A stretch of DNA of 5,312 bases from an uncultured Campylobacter sp. (GTDB lineage Bacteria; Campylobacterota; Campylobacteria; Campylobacterales; Campylobacteraceae). How positions within the stretch are numbered: the stretch's first letter is position 1; every line of letters begins with the position of its first letter. The stretch is from positions 1-5,312 of the forward strand of contig NZ_CALIMW010000053.1 in NCBI RefSeq assembly GCF_938045405.1, written 5' to 3'. Shown in pieces: positions 1 to 5,280 of the stretch. The translations under genes were made by a program, and so were the position numbers. Below the pieces are notes generated by a model, which worked only from the letters and a program-made list of their open reading frames with translations, ran no database searches and had not been told where the DNA came from.

Positions 1-338
1 TCTACGGCGTTACCTATCTCGTCTTGGGCTCGAAAGAGGCTCTGTGGCGCAACCAAGCTGCAATCGCGCTTATATGGCTCGCATACGGCGCTATTTGCGC
101 GGCATTTTACGCCCGCAGCGCCCAGACGCCAGGCTATAAGCTCGCTGGGCTTTACCTCATCGATGTTCGCAGCGGGCGCAAAGTAAGCTTCTTTAGGGCG
201 CTGGCTCGCTTTGCGTGCTTCGTTTTTGCAGGCTTTAGCGTCATCGGGCTTTTGATCTGCTTCTTTCGTAAAGATAGATTAAATTTACACGACCTGCTAA
301 GCGGGGCTGCGCCAGTCGTGCGAAAGGACGCGCAGTGA
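1..338 (+). CDS. RDD-family membrane protein, 3' part only
   Basis: The gene enters from the left edge; its reading frame is already open at base 3 (Tyr-Gly-Val-Thr before a TTG at 24, which I read as an internal Leu rather than a start). The visible ~111 residues hold a hydrophobic segment (AIALIWLAYGAICAAFYA), then the typical end of an RDD domain: a TPGYKLAGLYLIDVRSG stretch, a conserved Arg in RALAR, a second membrane segment (FACFVFAGFSVIGLLICFF) and the closing RLNLHDLLSG signature. RDD proteins are small inner-membrane proteins; some are proposed ion or Na+/H+ transporters, but the substrate here cannot be told. Its TGA overlaps the GTG start of rnhB as GTGA, implying co-transcription and translational coupling. 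Family assignment is good; function is open. Confidence 0.85.
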   Translation, partial: YGVTYLVLGSKEALWRNQAAIALIWLAYGAICAAFYARSAQTPGYKLAGLYLIDVRSGRKVSFFRALARFACFVFAGFSVIGLLICFFRKDRLNLHDLLSGAAPVVRKDAQ

Positions 339-898
339 GCGGGCAAATTTGCGGCATCGACGAGGCGGGGCGCGGCTGCCTTGCAGGACCGCTTTGCGTC
401 GCGGGATGTGTGCTGCAACGCGAGATCGCAGGCCTTGCCGATAGCAAAAAGCTAAGCGAAAAGCGCCGCGAGGAACTCTACACTCAGATCATCGAAAACT
501 CGCGCTACAAAATCGTCGAAATTTCAAGCGCACAGGTCGATGAGATCGGACTCAGCGCATGTCTAAGATCGGCGCTTGAGCAGATTCTCGCGTATTTTGG
601 GGATTTTAGCGGACAGATCATCTACGACGGCAACGCAACCTTCGGCGTACGCGGGCTTCAAACGCTCGTAAAGGCCGACGCGCAAATCGCCGAAGTAAGC
701 GCAGCGAGCATCCTCGCCAAGGTCACGCGCGACCGCACGATGTATGAGCTCGCGCAGCGCTACCCGCAATACGGCTTCGCGCAAAACAAAGGCTACGGCT
801 CGCGCACGCACATCGCGGCGATCGAACGCTACGGGCTCACGCCTTTTCACCGTGCAAGCTACAAGATCAAATCGCTGCAACCCTCGCTGTTTGATTAA
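335..898 (+). CDS. rnhB: Ribonuclease HII
   Basis: Cytoplasmic endonuclease that cuts the RNA strand of RNA/DNA hybrids and, as known for type 2 RNases H, starts removal of single ribonucleotides misincorporated into DNA. The 187 residues carry the whole family pattern: GIDEAGRG at 7-14 (catalytic Asp9 and Glu10), DSKKL at 36-40, YDGN with Asp98, a KAD motif with Asp115, the EVSAASILAKVTRDR block at 120-134, GYGSRTH at 153-159 and HRASYK at 172-177. Length is normal for a short bacterial RNase HII and no active-site residue is missing. The GTG start at 335 is supported by AAAGGA at 323-328, six bases upstream, and by the N-terminus lying just before GIDEAGRG. It overlaps the upstream RDD gene by four bases, so it probably depends on that gene's promoter outside the window. 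Confidence 0.97.
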   Translation: MSGQICGIDEAGRGCLAGPLCVAGCVLQREIAGLADSKKLSEKRREELYTQIIENSRYKIVEISSAQVDEIGLSACLRSALEQILAYFGDFSGQIIYDGNATFGVRGLQTLVKADAQIAEVSAASILAKVTRDRTMYELAQRYPQYGFAQNKGYGSRTHIAAIERYGLTPFHRASYKIKSLQPSLFD

Positions 899-918
899 CG
901 CCGCAACAAGCCTGCTTG

Positions 919-955
919 ATCAGCGAGGAAAACCGCTGATTTCGGTTGATATTTT
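919..955 (+). terminator. weak candidate terminator after rnhB
   Basis: Twenty bases past the rnhB stop, ATCAGCG (919-925) pairs perfectly with CGCTGAT (934-940) around an 8-base loop, giving a 7-bp stem. A T-rich stretch (TTCGGTTGATATTTT) follows, but not a clean T run. The position is right for ending the RDD-rnhB transcript; the poor T tract makes this only a possibility. The right arm also forms part of the imperfect repeat described separately, so the pairing could be incidental. Confidence 0.3.
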
Positions 956-1065
956 GGACGGTACAAAACTAATATCCAAAGACGAAGTGCGCTGATTTCG
1001 ATTGATATTCCGTTGGCAAACGGCGCTGAAACTCATATTTGAAGGCAAACCATCGATTTCGGTCG
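928..1065. repeat. decayed imperfect direct repeats downstream of rnhB
   Basis: GCTGATTTCGGTTGATATT at 935-953 recurs as GCTGATTTCGATTGATATT at 991-1009, 18 of 19 bases identical and 56 bases apart. A third, weaker copy (CGATTTCGGTCG) starts at 1054. It shares an upstream GG-AAACC block with the first copy: 1043-1064 against 928-949 match at about 17 of 22 bases. In one frame the first and third copies read as related peptides (GKPLISVDI and GKPSISVVA). A stop inside the second copy breaks any continuous frame. This could be a degraded tandem array or the remains of a small repeated gene; I cannot tell which. Confidence 0.4.
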
Positions 1066-1434
1066 TTGCGGCAAATCGCTAGTTTTTGGCAGGCGAAATC
1101 CGTTTTTTGGCTAGTTCGTCAGAATTTTAACCGCACCTCCCGCCCCGCAATCGCGGCTAGAGCCTACTCTATACCGCTCGTAGGAATTTTGACTGCACGC
1201 ATTCATATCTCACAAAAGAGCCCGTACAAGGTCGAATTTTATCTAAAACCTCAAGCTCGGCTCGCTAGCTTATCCGCGCCGCGCGGTATGTTGAATAAAA
1301 TTTAAAATTTCGCGCAGCGAAAATTCAGCCCCCGCGCCGCAATGAAGCTAAAATTTAAATTTAGCCTTGGCGACGAGAAGACATCGCGCTTTAAATTTAA
1401 AATCCACGTAAAATTTTGAATGAGATTTTGATAT

Positions 1435-1476
1435 AAAAAAGCGGCTAAATTTTAAAATTTTATAAAATTTAGCCGC
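1435..1476 (-). terminator. strong intrinsic terminator of the lipoprotein gene
   Basis: GCGGCTAAATTTTA (1441-1454) and TAAAATTTAGCCGC (1463-1476) form a perfect 14-bp stem with an 8-base loop. On the minus strand it is followed directly by six T (A6 at 1435-1440 on the plus strand). It starts 15 bases past the lipoprotein stop codon. On the plus strand no adjacent T run follows the stem, so termination should act mainly in the minus direction. Confidence 0.88.
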
Positions 1477-1491
1477 GAGCAACGAGTCTTT

Positions 1492-2244
1492 TTATCTTTC
1501 GTAGAAGCCTGCAAGAATCTTTTTTGAGCTTATTCTATTATTGGAATCTTCTTTGCCGTCTTGGGTAAATTTAAATTTATCGGACAAACTCACGCTCTTG
1601 TCGGCATTTACCACAAAATTTAGTTCAATCGTGGAGGATGATAGCTTTGCCGCTTTTCCTAGCTGCGCTTTTTCTTGTTCGGGCGTTAGTTGCGACAAAT
1701 AAACGGCTTCTTTCAAAAACATCATAATCTCACCAATAGAATTTGTTTTGTTAATTCTAGAATCGCCGGGCTTTAGTATTTCATCTTTTAACGTATCGTC
1801 ACAATCAACTAGCATTTTTTGATCGTCATAATCTATTTTCCCTTTAGTCTTGAGCGTTTCTTGAAATTTCGCATTGTTTATTTTGCAATGCTCGTTCGCT
1901 ATCTTAAGCAGATCTTGCTTATCATAAGTCTTTCCTCCATAAAAGATCATGGCGCTATCTAAAATACGGCTCAACATATCTTGCTCGCGCTTTTTATTTG
2001 ATTCTATAATATTTGCCAGTACTTTCTCCATATTCAGGTCGCAAACCATTTTGACCGTCTTTAATCCGCCGTTTTCCTCTTTGCTCCACGTGATATTTTT
2101 ACACATTTTCGAGCCCTCGATCGCCGTGCCGATACTCATCGACTTAAAATCGGGCAGAGTATAGTTTTTCACGAGCTCTATTTCGTCCGCGCCGCATCCC
2201 GTAAAAATCAACGTCGCCAGCGCGACACCTAGTGCATATTTCAT
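1492..2244 (-). CDS. predicted lipoprotein of unknown function
   Basis: The 250-residue product begins MKYALGVALATLIFTGC, a short lipoprotein signal peptide with Cys17 as the likely lipidated residue. Phe at -3 is slightly off the usual lipobox. The residues after the Cys (Gly-Ala-Asp) do not settle whether it stays in the inner or goes to the outer membrane. The mature part is soluble-looking, Lys/Glu/Asp-rich, with four further cysteines (48, 68, 120, 148) that could make two disulfides (48-68 and 120-148, inferred). The SIGTAIEG...W...V.MVC stretch at 37-68 and the NFVVNADKSVSLSDKF ending resemble a loose pattern common in small Gram-negative periplasmic proteins, but I cannot assign a named family. 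The start is fixed by AAGGAG at 2251-2256, six bases upstream. The gene stands alone on its strand, has its own terminator, and is clearly AT-richer than its neighbours, which hints at a lineage-specific or acquired gene. No D/E-X-N-X-S/T glycosylation sequon was seen. Confidence 0.82.
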   Translation of the reverse strand: MKYALGVALATLIFTGCGADEIELVKNYTLPDFKSMSIGTAIEGSKMCKNITWSKEENGGLKTVKMVCDLNMEKVLANIIESNKKREQDMLSRILDSAMIFYGGKTYDKQDLLKIANEHCKINNAKFQETLKTKGKIDYDDQKMLVDCDDTLKDEILKPGDSRINKTNSIGEIMMFLKEAVYLSQLTPEQEKAQLGKAAKLSSSTIELNFVVNADKSVSLSDKFKFTQDGKEDSNNRISSKKILAGFYER

Positions 2245-2250
2245 CTTTAA

Positions 2251-2318
2251 CTCCTTGAGGTAAATTTTCTAGAAAATAATGCTACCCCCCCCCCTGCTTA
2301 AAAACGGGTAAATTTATA
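2251..2318 (-). promoter_or_regulatory. candidate promoter and leader of the lipoprotein gene
   Basis: Reading the minus strand, two -10 candidates are visible. TATAAA (2318-2313) would start transcription near 2306 and put the G10 tract inside a leader of about 60 bases. CATTAT (2281-2276) lies just downstream of the tract, would give a leader of about 25 bases, and would place G10 inside the -10/-35 spacer, with a T-rich TTTTTA (2304-2299) 17 bases upstream. The AAGGAG ribosome binding site is at 2256-2251. I cannot choose between the two from sequence; TATAAA is the better box, CATTAT the more compact arrangement. Confidence 0.45.
2285..2294. repeat. C10/G10 homopolymer, possible phase-variation tract
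   Basis: Ten consecutive C on the plus strand (G10 read towards the lipoprotein gene) lie about 40 bases upstream of its start codon in an otherwise AT-rich stretch. Long G/C runs are rare by chance and are the classic contingency loci of Campylobacter, where slipped-strand mispairing changes their length. Here the run lies outside the reading frame, so any effect would be on transcription or on the mRNA leader rather than by frameshift. Confidence 0.8.
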
Positions 2319-2529
2319 GCCTAAATTTTAAAATTTCACTGCCAAAATTCCGTTCTCTCAATCAATGAAATTCCACGCGCCGCAATTCTACCGCGCATGC
2401 GGCGCTTTGCGCCTTTTAGCGAAATAGTCTTGCGGTAAAATTCCAAGATAAACCGTCCGCATTGCATCGCCTGATTCCGCGCGCAGTTTCGCGCACGAAG
2501 GCGGTAAAATTTAGAAATTTTAACCAAAC
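2319..2529. other. remainder of the divergent intergenic region, no gene seen
   Basis: This is the middle of the 328-base gap between the divergent lipoprotein and terC genes. It has small GC hairpins: GGCGC-TTT-GCGCC at 2401-2413 followed by four T, and GCGCG/CGCGC at 2479-2494. GGTAAAATT occurs twice (around 2434 and 2502), with a rough inverted match near 2385-2393. The 75-codon minus-strand frame at 2336-2563 has no ribosome binding site and an Arg-rich, domain-free product, so I treat it as chance. Confidence 0.5.
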
Positions 2530-2535
2530 TTTCGC

Positions 2536-2567
2536 TATCATCACGGCTTAAATTTTCACCCAAAGGA
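2536..2567 (+). promoter_or_regulatory. candidate promoter and ribosome binding site of terC
   Basis: GCTATCAT, with TATCAT at 2536-2541, resembles a Campylobacter sigma-70 -10 box. It is preceded by the AT-rich stretch TAAAATTTAGAAATTTTAAC instead of a clear -35, as is usual in this group. Transcription would start near 2548, giving a leader of about 25 bases that contains AAAGGA (2562-2567), five bases before the ATG. Confidence 0.5.
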
Positions 2568-2572
2568 AACCG

Positions 2573-3292
2573 ATGTTTGAATGGATCGCCTCACCCGAGG
2601 CATGGATCAGCCTGGCGACGCTCACGGGGCTTGAGATCGTGCTTGGCATCGACAATATCATCTTTATCGCGATTTTGTGCGGCCGCCTGCCCGAGGCGCA
2701 GCGCGGACGCGCCCGTATAATGGGGCTTGCGCTTGCGATGTTCACGCGCATACTGCTACTTCTTAGCTTAAGCTGGATCATGGGGCTAACTAAGCCACTA
2801 TTTAGCGTGCTTGCGCGCGATTTTAGCGGACGCGATCTCGTGCTGATCGGCGGTGGATTGTTTCTGCTCGTCAAATCCACGCTCGAGATCCACTCCAGCG
2901 CCACGGGCGAGGCACACGAGCGCAGCGCTAGCAGCGGCAAGGCAAGCTTCGGCGGCACGCTCGTGCAGATCGCCGTTTTGGACATCATCTTTTCGCTCGA
3001 CAGCGTCATCACCGCCGTGGGCATGGCGCAGCACCTGCCCGTGATGATCCTCGCAGTCATCATCGCCGTGGGCGTGATGATGCTCGCTAGCGGCGCGATC
3101 GCGCGCTTCGTGGACACAAACCCGACGATCAAAATTTTAGCGCTTGCGTTTTTGATTTTGGTGGGCGTCTCGCTGATCGCCGACGGGCTGGGCTTTCACA
3201 TACCTAAGGGCTACATCTACTTCTCGATGGCGTTTTCACTGCTTGTTGAGCTCATCAATATCCAGGTCCGCAAAAAATCCGCCGCGAAATAG
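2573..3292 (+). CDS. TerC-family integral membrane protein (YgdQ-like)
   Basis: A 239-residue inner-membrane protein with about seven hydrophobic segments, matching the size of the YgdQ/TerC-only branch of the family (no CBS or CorC domain appended). The family's paired acidic motifs are present: LEIVLGIDNIIF at 20-31 (Glu21, Asp27, Asn28) and LDIIFSLDSVITAVGM at 136-151 (Asp137, Asp143). The usual C-terminal block follows: TNPTIKILALAFLILVG at 182-198, then a GYIYFSMAFSLLVELIN stretch near 213-229. The polar loop at about 105-127 has the His/Glu character common at this site. TerC proteins are named for tellurite resistance, but better-studied members act in Mn2+ homeostasis or export; a metal-ion role is therefore inferred, and tellurite resistance should not be assumed. 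The ATG is supported by AAAGGA five bases upstream. It probably shares a transcript with the gene 34 bases downstream, as no terminator separates them. Confidence 0.93.
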   Translation: MFEWIASPEAWISLATLTGLEIVLGIDNIIFIAILCGRLPEAQRGRARIMGLALAMFTRILLLLSLSWIMGLTKPLFSVLARDFSGRDLVLIGGGLFLLVKSTLEIHSSATGEAHERSASSGKASFGGTLVQIAVLDIIFSLDSVITAVGMAQHLPVMILAVIIAVGVMMLASGAIARFVDTNPTIKILALAFLILVGVSLIADGLGFHIPKGYIYFSMAFSLLVELINIQVRKKSAAK

Positions 3293-3326
3293 GAGGAGCG
3301 GAATTTTGCTAAATTGAAAGGCGCGC

Positions 3327-4847
3327 ATGGGATTTGCTAAATTTCTTTCGCCGCGGCAGATCAAGCTTGCTCGCGGCACGGCTAGGGATTTAAAGCTACA
3401 GCCCGCGGCTGCAGACACGGCGAAATTTAGCTTTACGCTGGAGGGCTTGCGCTTTGCGGGAATTTTGGATTTAAGGCGCGACGGACTTTATCTGCCGATA
3501 CGCGAGGGCGACGAGCTGGCGGTGATATATGAGGCTTTAAGCTTAAATTCCAGCCGCGAGGCTTTGAGGGGCTTAAATTCCAGCCGCAGCGCTTTAAACG
3601 GCGCCGATTTAAGCGGTGAAAATTCCGTGCTGCGCCCTAGCTGCGAAACTCCAGACAGCGGAAATTCCACCGCTGCAAATTCAGACTGCGACGCATATAG
3701 CGATACGGCGGCAAGTGCGCGCCAAAATTCTGCGGTATCTGATTTAGTGGGCAAAGATCGCAGCGGTATAAATTCCGCCGTTTTGAGCCTGATCCGCGAA
3801 GGCTTTAACGAGCAGGCGAACGCTAATACGGAACTTTATACTTCGAGTTTGAATTGCAAAGATTTAAGCGGCTCCACCTCTTTAAATTCTACTCGCGAGA
3901 GCCGCGGAGGCGCTTTGGCAAACTCCGCCGCTTCCGTCCTTCCGCTAGATTTCGTTAATCTAAGCCTAGGCGCGCAGCGCTGGAAGGACGCCGGTAGCAC
4001 GGCGCTCGCCGCGATATTTGCAGCCTTCGGCGTAGCGCTAGCTGCGATGAGCATCTACTGCATAATCTTTATTTTTGAAAAGAACGATCCTGCGGTGGCG
4101 ATAGCCCTGCCCGTCCTCGCGCCTTTTGCATATTGCAGCTTTAAGTTTATGCGCAGAGACTGGCGCGCCGCAAAGTTCGGGCACATATTCGCAGCGCTTC
4201 CGCACTCCAAAGAGCCCAAGCGAAGCGGCGAAACGGAGGGCTATGCTAGCGGCGTGCGTGTGCTGCAAAGCGGCGACGTTTATTATTATGGCTTCGCGCT
4301 GGACGGGCTGTATTTATCGGGCGATAGCAAGCTGCAGATCGTCTCCGGCGCGCTACGTTCGGATCAAAATTTAGCGGAGCTCACAGGCGGCAAAAATTCT
4401 GCGGAATTTAAGAATTTAAACACAGCAAATTCTACAAATTCTGCGAGTATTAAGAATTTTGCGAAATCAGCGAATTCCACAAGCTCTGCAAATTCTACTA
4501 ACGCAGCAAATTCTATAAATTCCGTCCGCTCCGCCGAAGCCACGGCACCCGCCAAGGCGAAGGACGCCTCGCAGAGCTTCGAGCTGCAAAACGGCGATAT
4601 TCTCCGCGCCCGCTACAAAGACTACCGCGTAAGCGGGCTTTGGAATCAAAGCCGCAGCGCCAAGCTAGGCGATACGCGCAGCGGACTTCGGCGCGCAGCG
4701 GATTTTATCGCGGGCGTGGCGCTACAAATAGGTCTGCGTCTAGGCGGCGCGCTCGTGCTGACGCAGCTCGGCGATCACATCGGCGGCTCCTTCGGCAACG
4801 CCCTAAGCTTCATCGGATTTTTGCTGCTGCTTAGCCTTATGCTTTGA
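3327..4847 (+). CDS. multi-pass membrane protein of unknown function with Asn/Ser-rich inserts
   Basis: I do not recognise a family for this 506-residue protein. There is no signal peptide. Residues 33-70 look like a small beta-rich domain (FTLEGLRFAGILDLRRDGLY, then REGDELAVIYEA). Residues 72-206 are low-complexity, rich in Asn, Ser, Ala, Leu and Arg. Two membrane segments follow (about 224-250 and 256-274), closed by the basic RRDWR, which suggests the flanking soluble parts are cytoplasmic. A second structured stretch (about 305-345, with GDVYYYGFALDGLYLSGDSK) leads into another Asn/Ser/Thr/Ala-rich run (350-405). A short segment (FELQNGDILRARYKDYRVSG) and a C-terminal hydrophobic hairpin (about 458-480 and 487-506) finish it. 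The start at 3327 has AAAGG five bases upstream. The 34-base gap to terC suggests one operon. Without the two low-complexity stretches the protein would be only about 300 residues, so they look like insertions or expansions into a smaller ancestral protein. Confidence 0.8.
   Translation: MGFAKFLSPRQIKLARGTARDLKLQPAAADTAKFSFTLEGLRFAGILDLRRDGLYLPIREGDELAVIYEALSLNSSREALRGLNSSRSALNGADLSGENSVLRPSCETPDSGNSTAANSDCDAYSDTAASARQNSAVSDLVGKDRSGINSAVLSLIREGFNEQANANTELYTSSLNCKDLSGSTSLNSTRESRGGALANSAASVLPLDFVNLSLGAQRWKDAGSTALAAIFAAFGVALAAMSIYCIIFIFEKNDPAVAIALPVLAPFAYCSFKFMRRDWRAAKFGHIFAALPHSKEPKRSGETEGYASGVRVLQSGDVYYYGFALDGLYLSGDSKLQIVSGALRSDQNLAELTGGKNSAEFKNLNTANSTNSASIKNFAKSANSTSSANSTNAANSINSVRSAEATAPAKAKDASQSFELQNGDILRARYKDYRVSGLWNQSRSAKLGDTRSGLRRAADFIAGVALQIGLRLGGALVLTQLGDHIGGSFGNALSFIGFLLLLSLML
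3541..3600 (+). repeat. 30-bp in-frame tandem duplication
   Basis: GCTTAAATTCCAGCCGC occurs at 3541-3557 and again at 3571-3587, exactly 30 bases (ten codons) apart. Over the full 30-base units 24 bases agree. The protein reads LNSSREALRG then LNSSRSALNG. Related pieces lie further on: GATTTAAGCGG at 3606-3616 and 3861-3871, and peptides of the type DLSGENS, DRSGINS and DLSGSTS. The whole 3540-3944 segment therefore seems built from diverged short repeats. Confidence 0.8.
4374..4530 (+). repeat. AATTC-rich simple-repeat tract coding Asn-Ser
   Basis: This stretch repeats AAATTCT, GAATTT and close variants at irregular spacings of roughly 6-30 bases, with AATTC always in the phase Asn-Ser. The encoded run is dominated by NST, NSA, NSI and KNF units. 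By hand I count about ten RAATTY hexamers here. It is embedded in a gene whose remaining sequence is GC-rich and ordinary. Confidence 0.75.
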
Positions 4848-5198
4848 AAGACGAATTTCAAGCGACAACCTCGCGGAATTTTGCAACTTCAAGGAATTTC
4901 AAATTCCGCAATTTCGCAGAATTCCGCAGCGAGCGGATTTGGATTTTAAATTTTAAGGCGCGGCAAAATTTCGAATTTCAGGCGTGCAGAATTTCGACTA
5001 CGGAATTTTAAAATTTTAAATTTTAAAGCGTAGAATTTCAAGGCACGGAATTTTAATTTCATAATTTTAAATTTTGCGGTGCGGAATTTCGTAGCATGGA
5101 TTAAAATTTTAAATTTCAAAACGCGCGGGATTTTAAGGCACGCAAAATTCCAAAGTGCAAAATCAAAAAGCGGAATTTTAAAATTTCAAATTTTACGG
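4848..5198. repeat. degenerate intergenic repeat array, consensus near GCGGAATTTTAAAATTTCAA
   Basis: After the last gene the DNA alternates short GC-rich pieces (GGCACG, GCGTG, GCGCGG) with GAATTT or AAATTT runs every 15-30 bases. The clearest pair is CGGAATTTTAAAATTT at 5001-5016 and 5171-5186, and the match continues for 25 bases with one mismatch. Inverted pairs also occur: GCGGAATTT (4873-4881) can pair with AAATTCCGC (4901-4909), which could act as a poor terminator for the upstream gene since no T run follows. No open frame with a ribosome binding site is visible. Confidence 0.7.
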
Positions 5199-5199
5199 C

Positions 5200-5267
5200 G
5201 CGTGAGGTCGCAGCACGGAGCGTGAAGCTATAGTGCGCGAGGCTGTGACACGCAAAGCTGCGGCGAG
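5200..5267. repeat. GC-rich short imperfect tandem repeats
   Basis: Four units of about 16-20 bases follow one another: GCGTGAGGTCGCAGCACG (5200-5217), GCGTGAAGCTATAGTGCG (5220-5237), CGCGAGGCTGTGACACG (5236-5252) and CGCAAAGCTGCGGCGAG (5251-5267). They look like the GC-rich half of the preceding array continued without its AATTT half. The similarity is loose, so the boundaries are approximate. Confidence 0.4.
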
Positions 5268-5280
5268 CCGCCCGCTAGCT

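Larger units (their letters stand above)
899..1491. other. 593-base intergenic region between convergent genes
   Basis: This lies between the 3' ends of rnhB and the lipoprotein gene, so no promoter is needed here. The left part holds a possible hairpin and decayed repeats. The middle (about 1085-1300) shows nothing I can name, apart from a GC-rich near-palindrome at 1274-1286 (CCGCGC-C-GCGCGG). From about 1295 it turns into AAATTTTAAA-style AT-rich DNA with small inverted repeats, such as TTTCGC (1308-1313) pairing with GCGAAA (1317-1322). It ends in the strong minus-strand terminator. An open frame from TTG 1039 to 1305 could encode 88 residues, but it lacks a ribosome binding site and recognisable domains, so I do not call it a gene. 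Confidence 0.6.

Noticed and set aside
744..995. An 83-codon frame overlapping the 3' end of rnhB
   Set aside because: Most of it lies in another frame inside the well-supported rnhB gene; only its tail, containing the imperfect repeat, merited separate mention.
1039..1305. An 88-codon plus-strand frame starting at TTG
   Set aside because: There is no ribosome binding site before it, the product is Arg/Ser-rich without a domain, and it lies in a convergent intergenic region with repeats and stops in neighbouring frames.
2401..2417. GGCGC-TTT-GCGCC followed by TTTT as a plus-strand terminator
   Set aside because: The stem is only 5 bp and no plus-strand gene lies upstream that would need it; hairpins of this size are expected in this GC/AT-patchy DNA.
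2336..2563. A 75-codon minus-strand frame between the divergent genes
   Set aside because: It would run from within the terC promoter region, lacks a ribosome binding site, and has an Arg-rich sequence typical of antisense reading of GC-rich DNA.
2573..3292. Tellurite resistance determinant
   Set aside because: The TerC family name alone does not support it; no terB, terD, terE or other ter genes are present in the window, and the sequence is of the YgdQ-like type.
3327..4847. N-glycosylation by a PglB-type system at the many Asn-Ser/Thr sites
   Set aside because: The bacterial sequon needs Asp/Glu at -2; none of the Asn-Ser/Thr sites I checked has the full D/E-X-N-X-S/T pattern, and the inserts are predicted to be cytoplasmic.
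4848..5267. CRISPR array
   Set aside because: The repeats are degenerate with irregular spacing, and there are no constant-length unique spacers or nearby cas genes.
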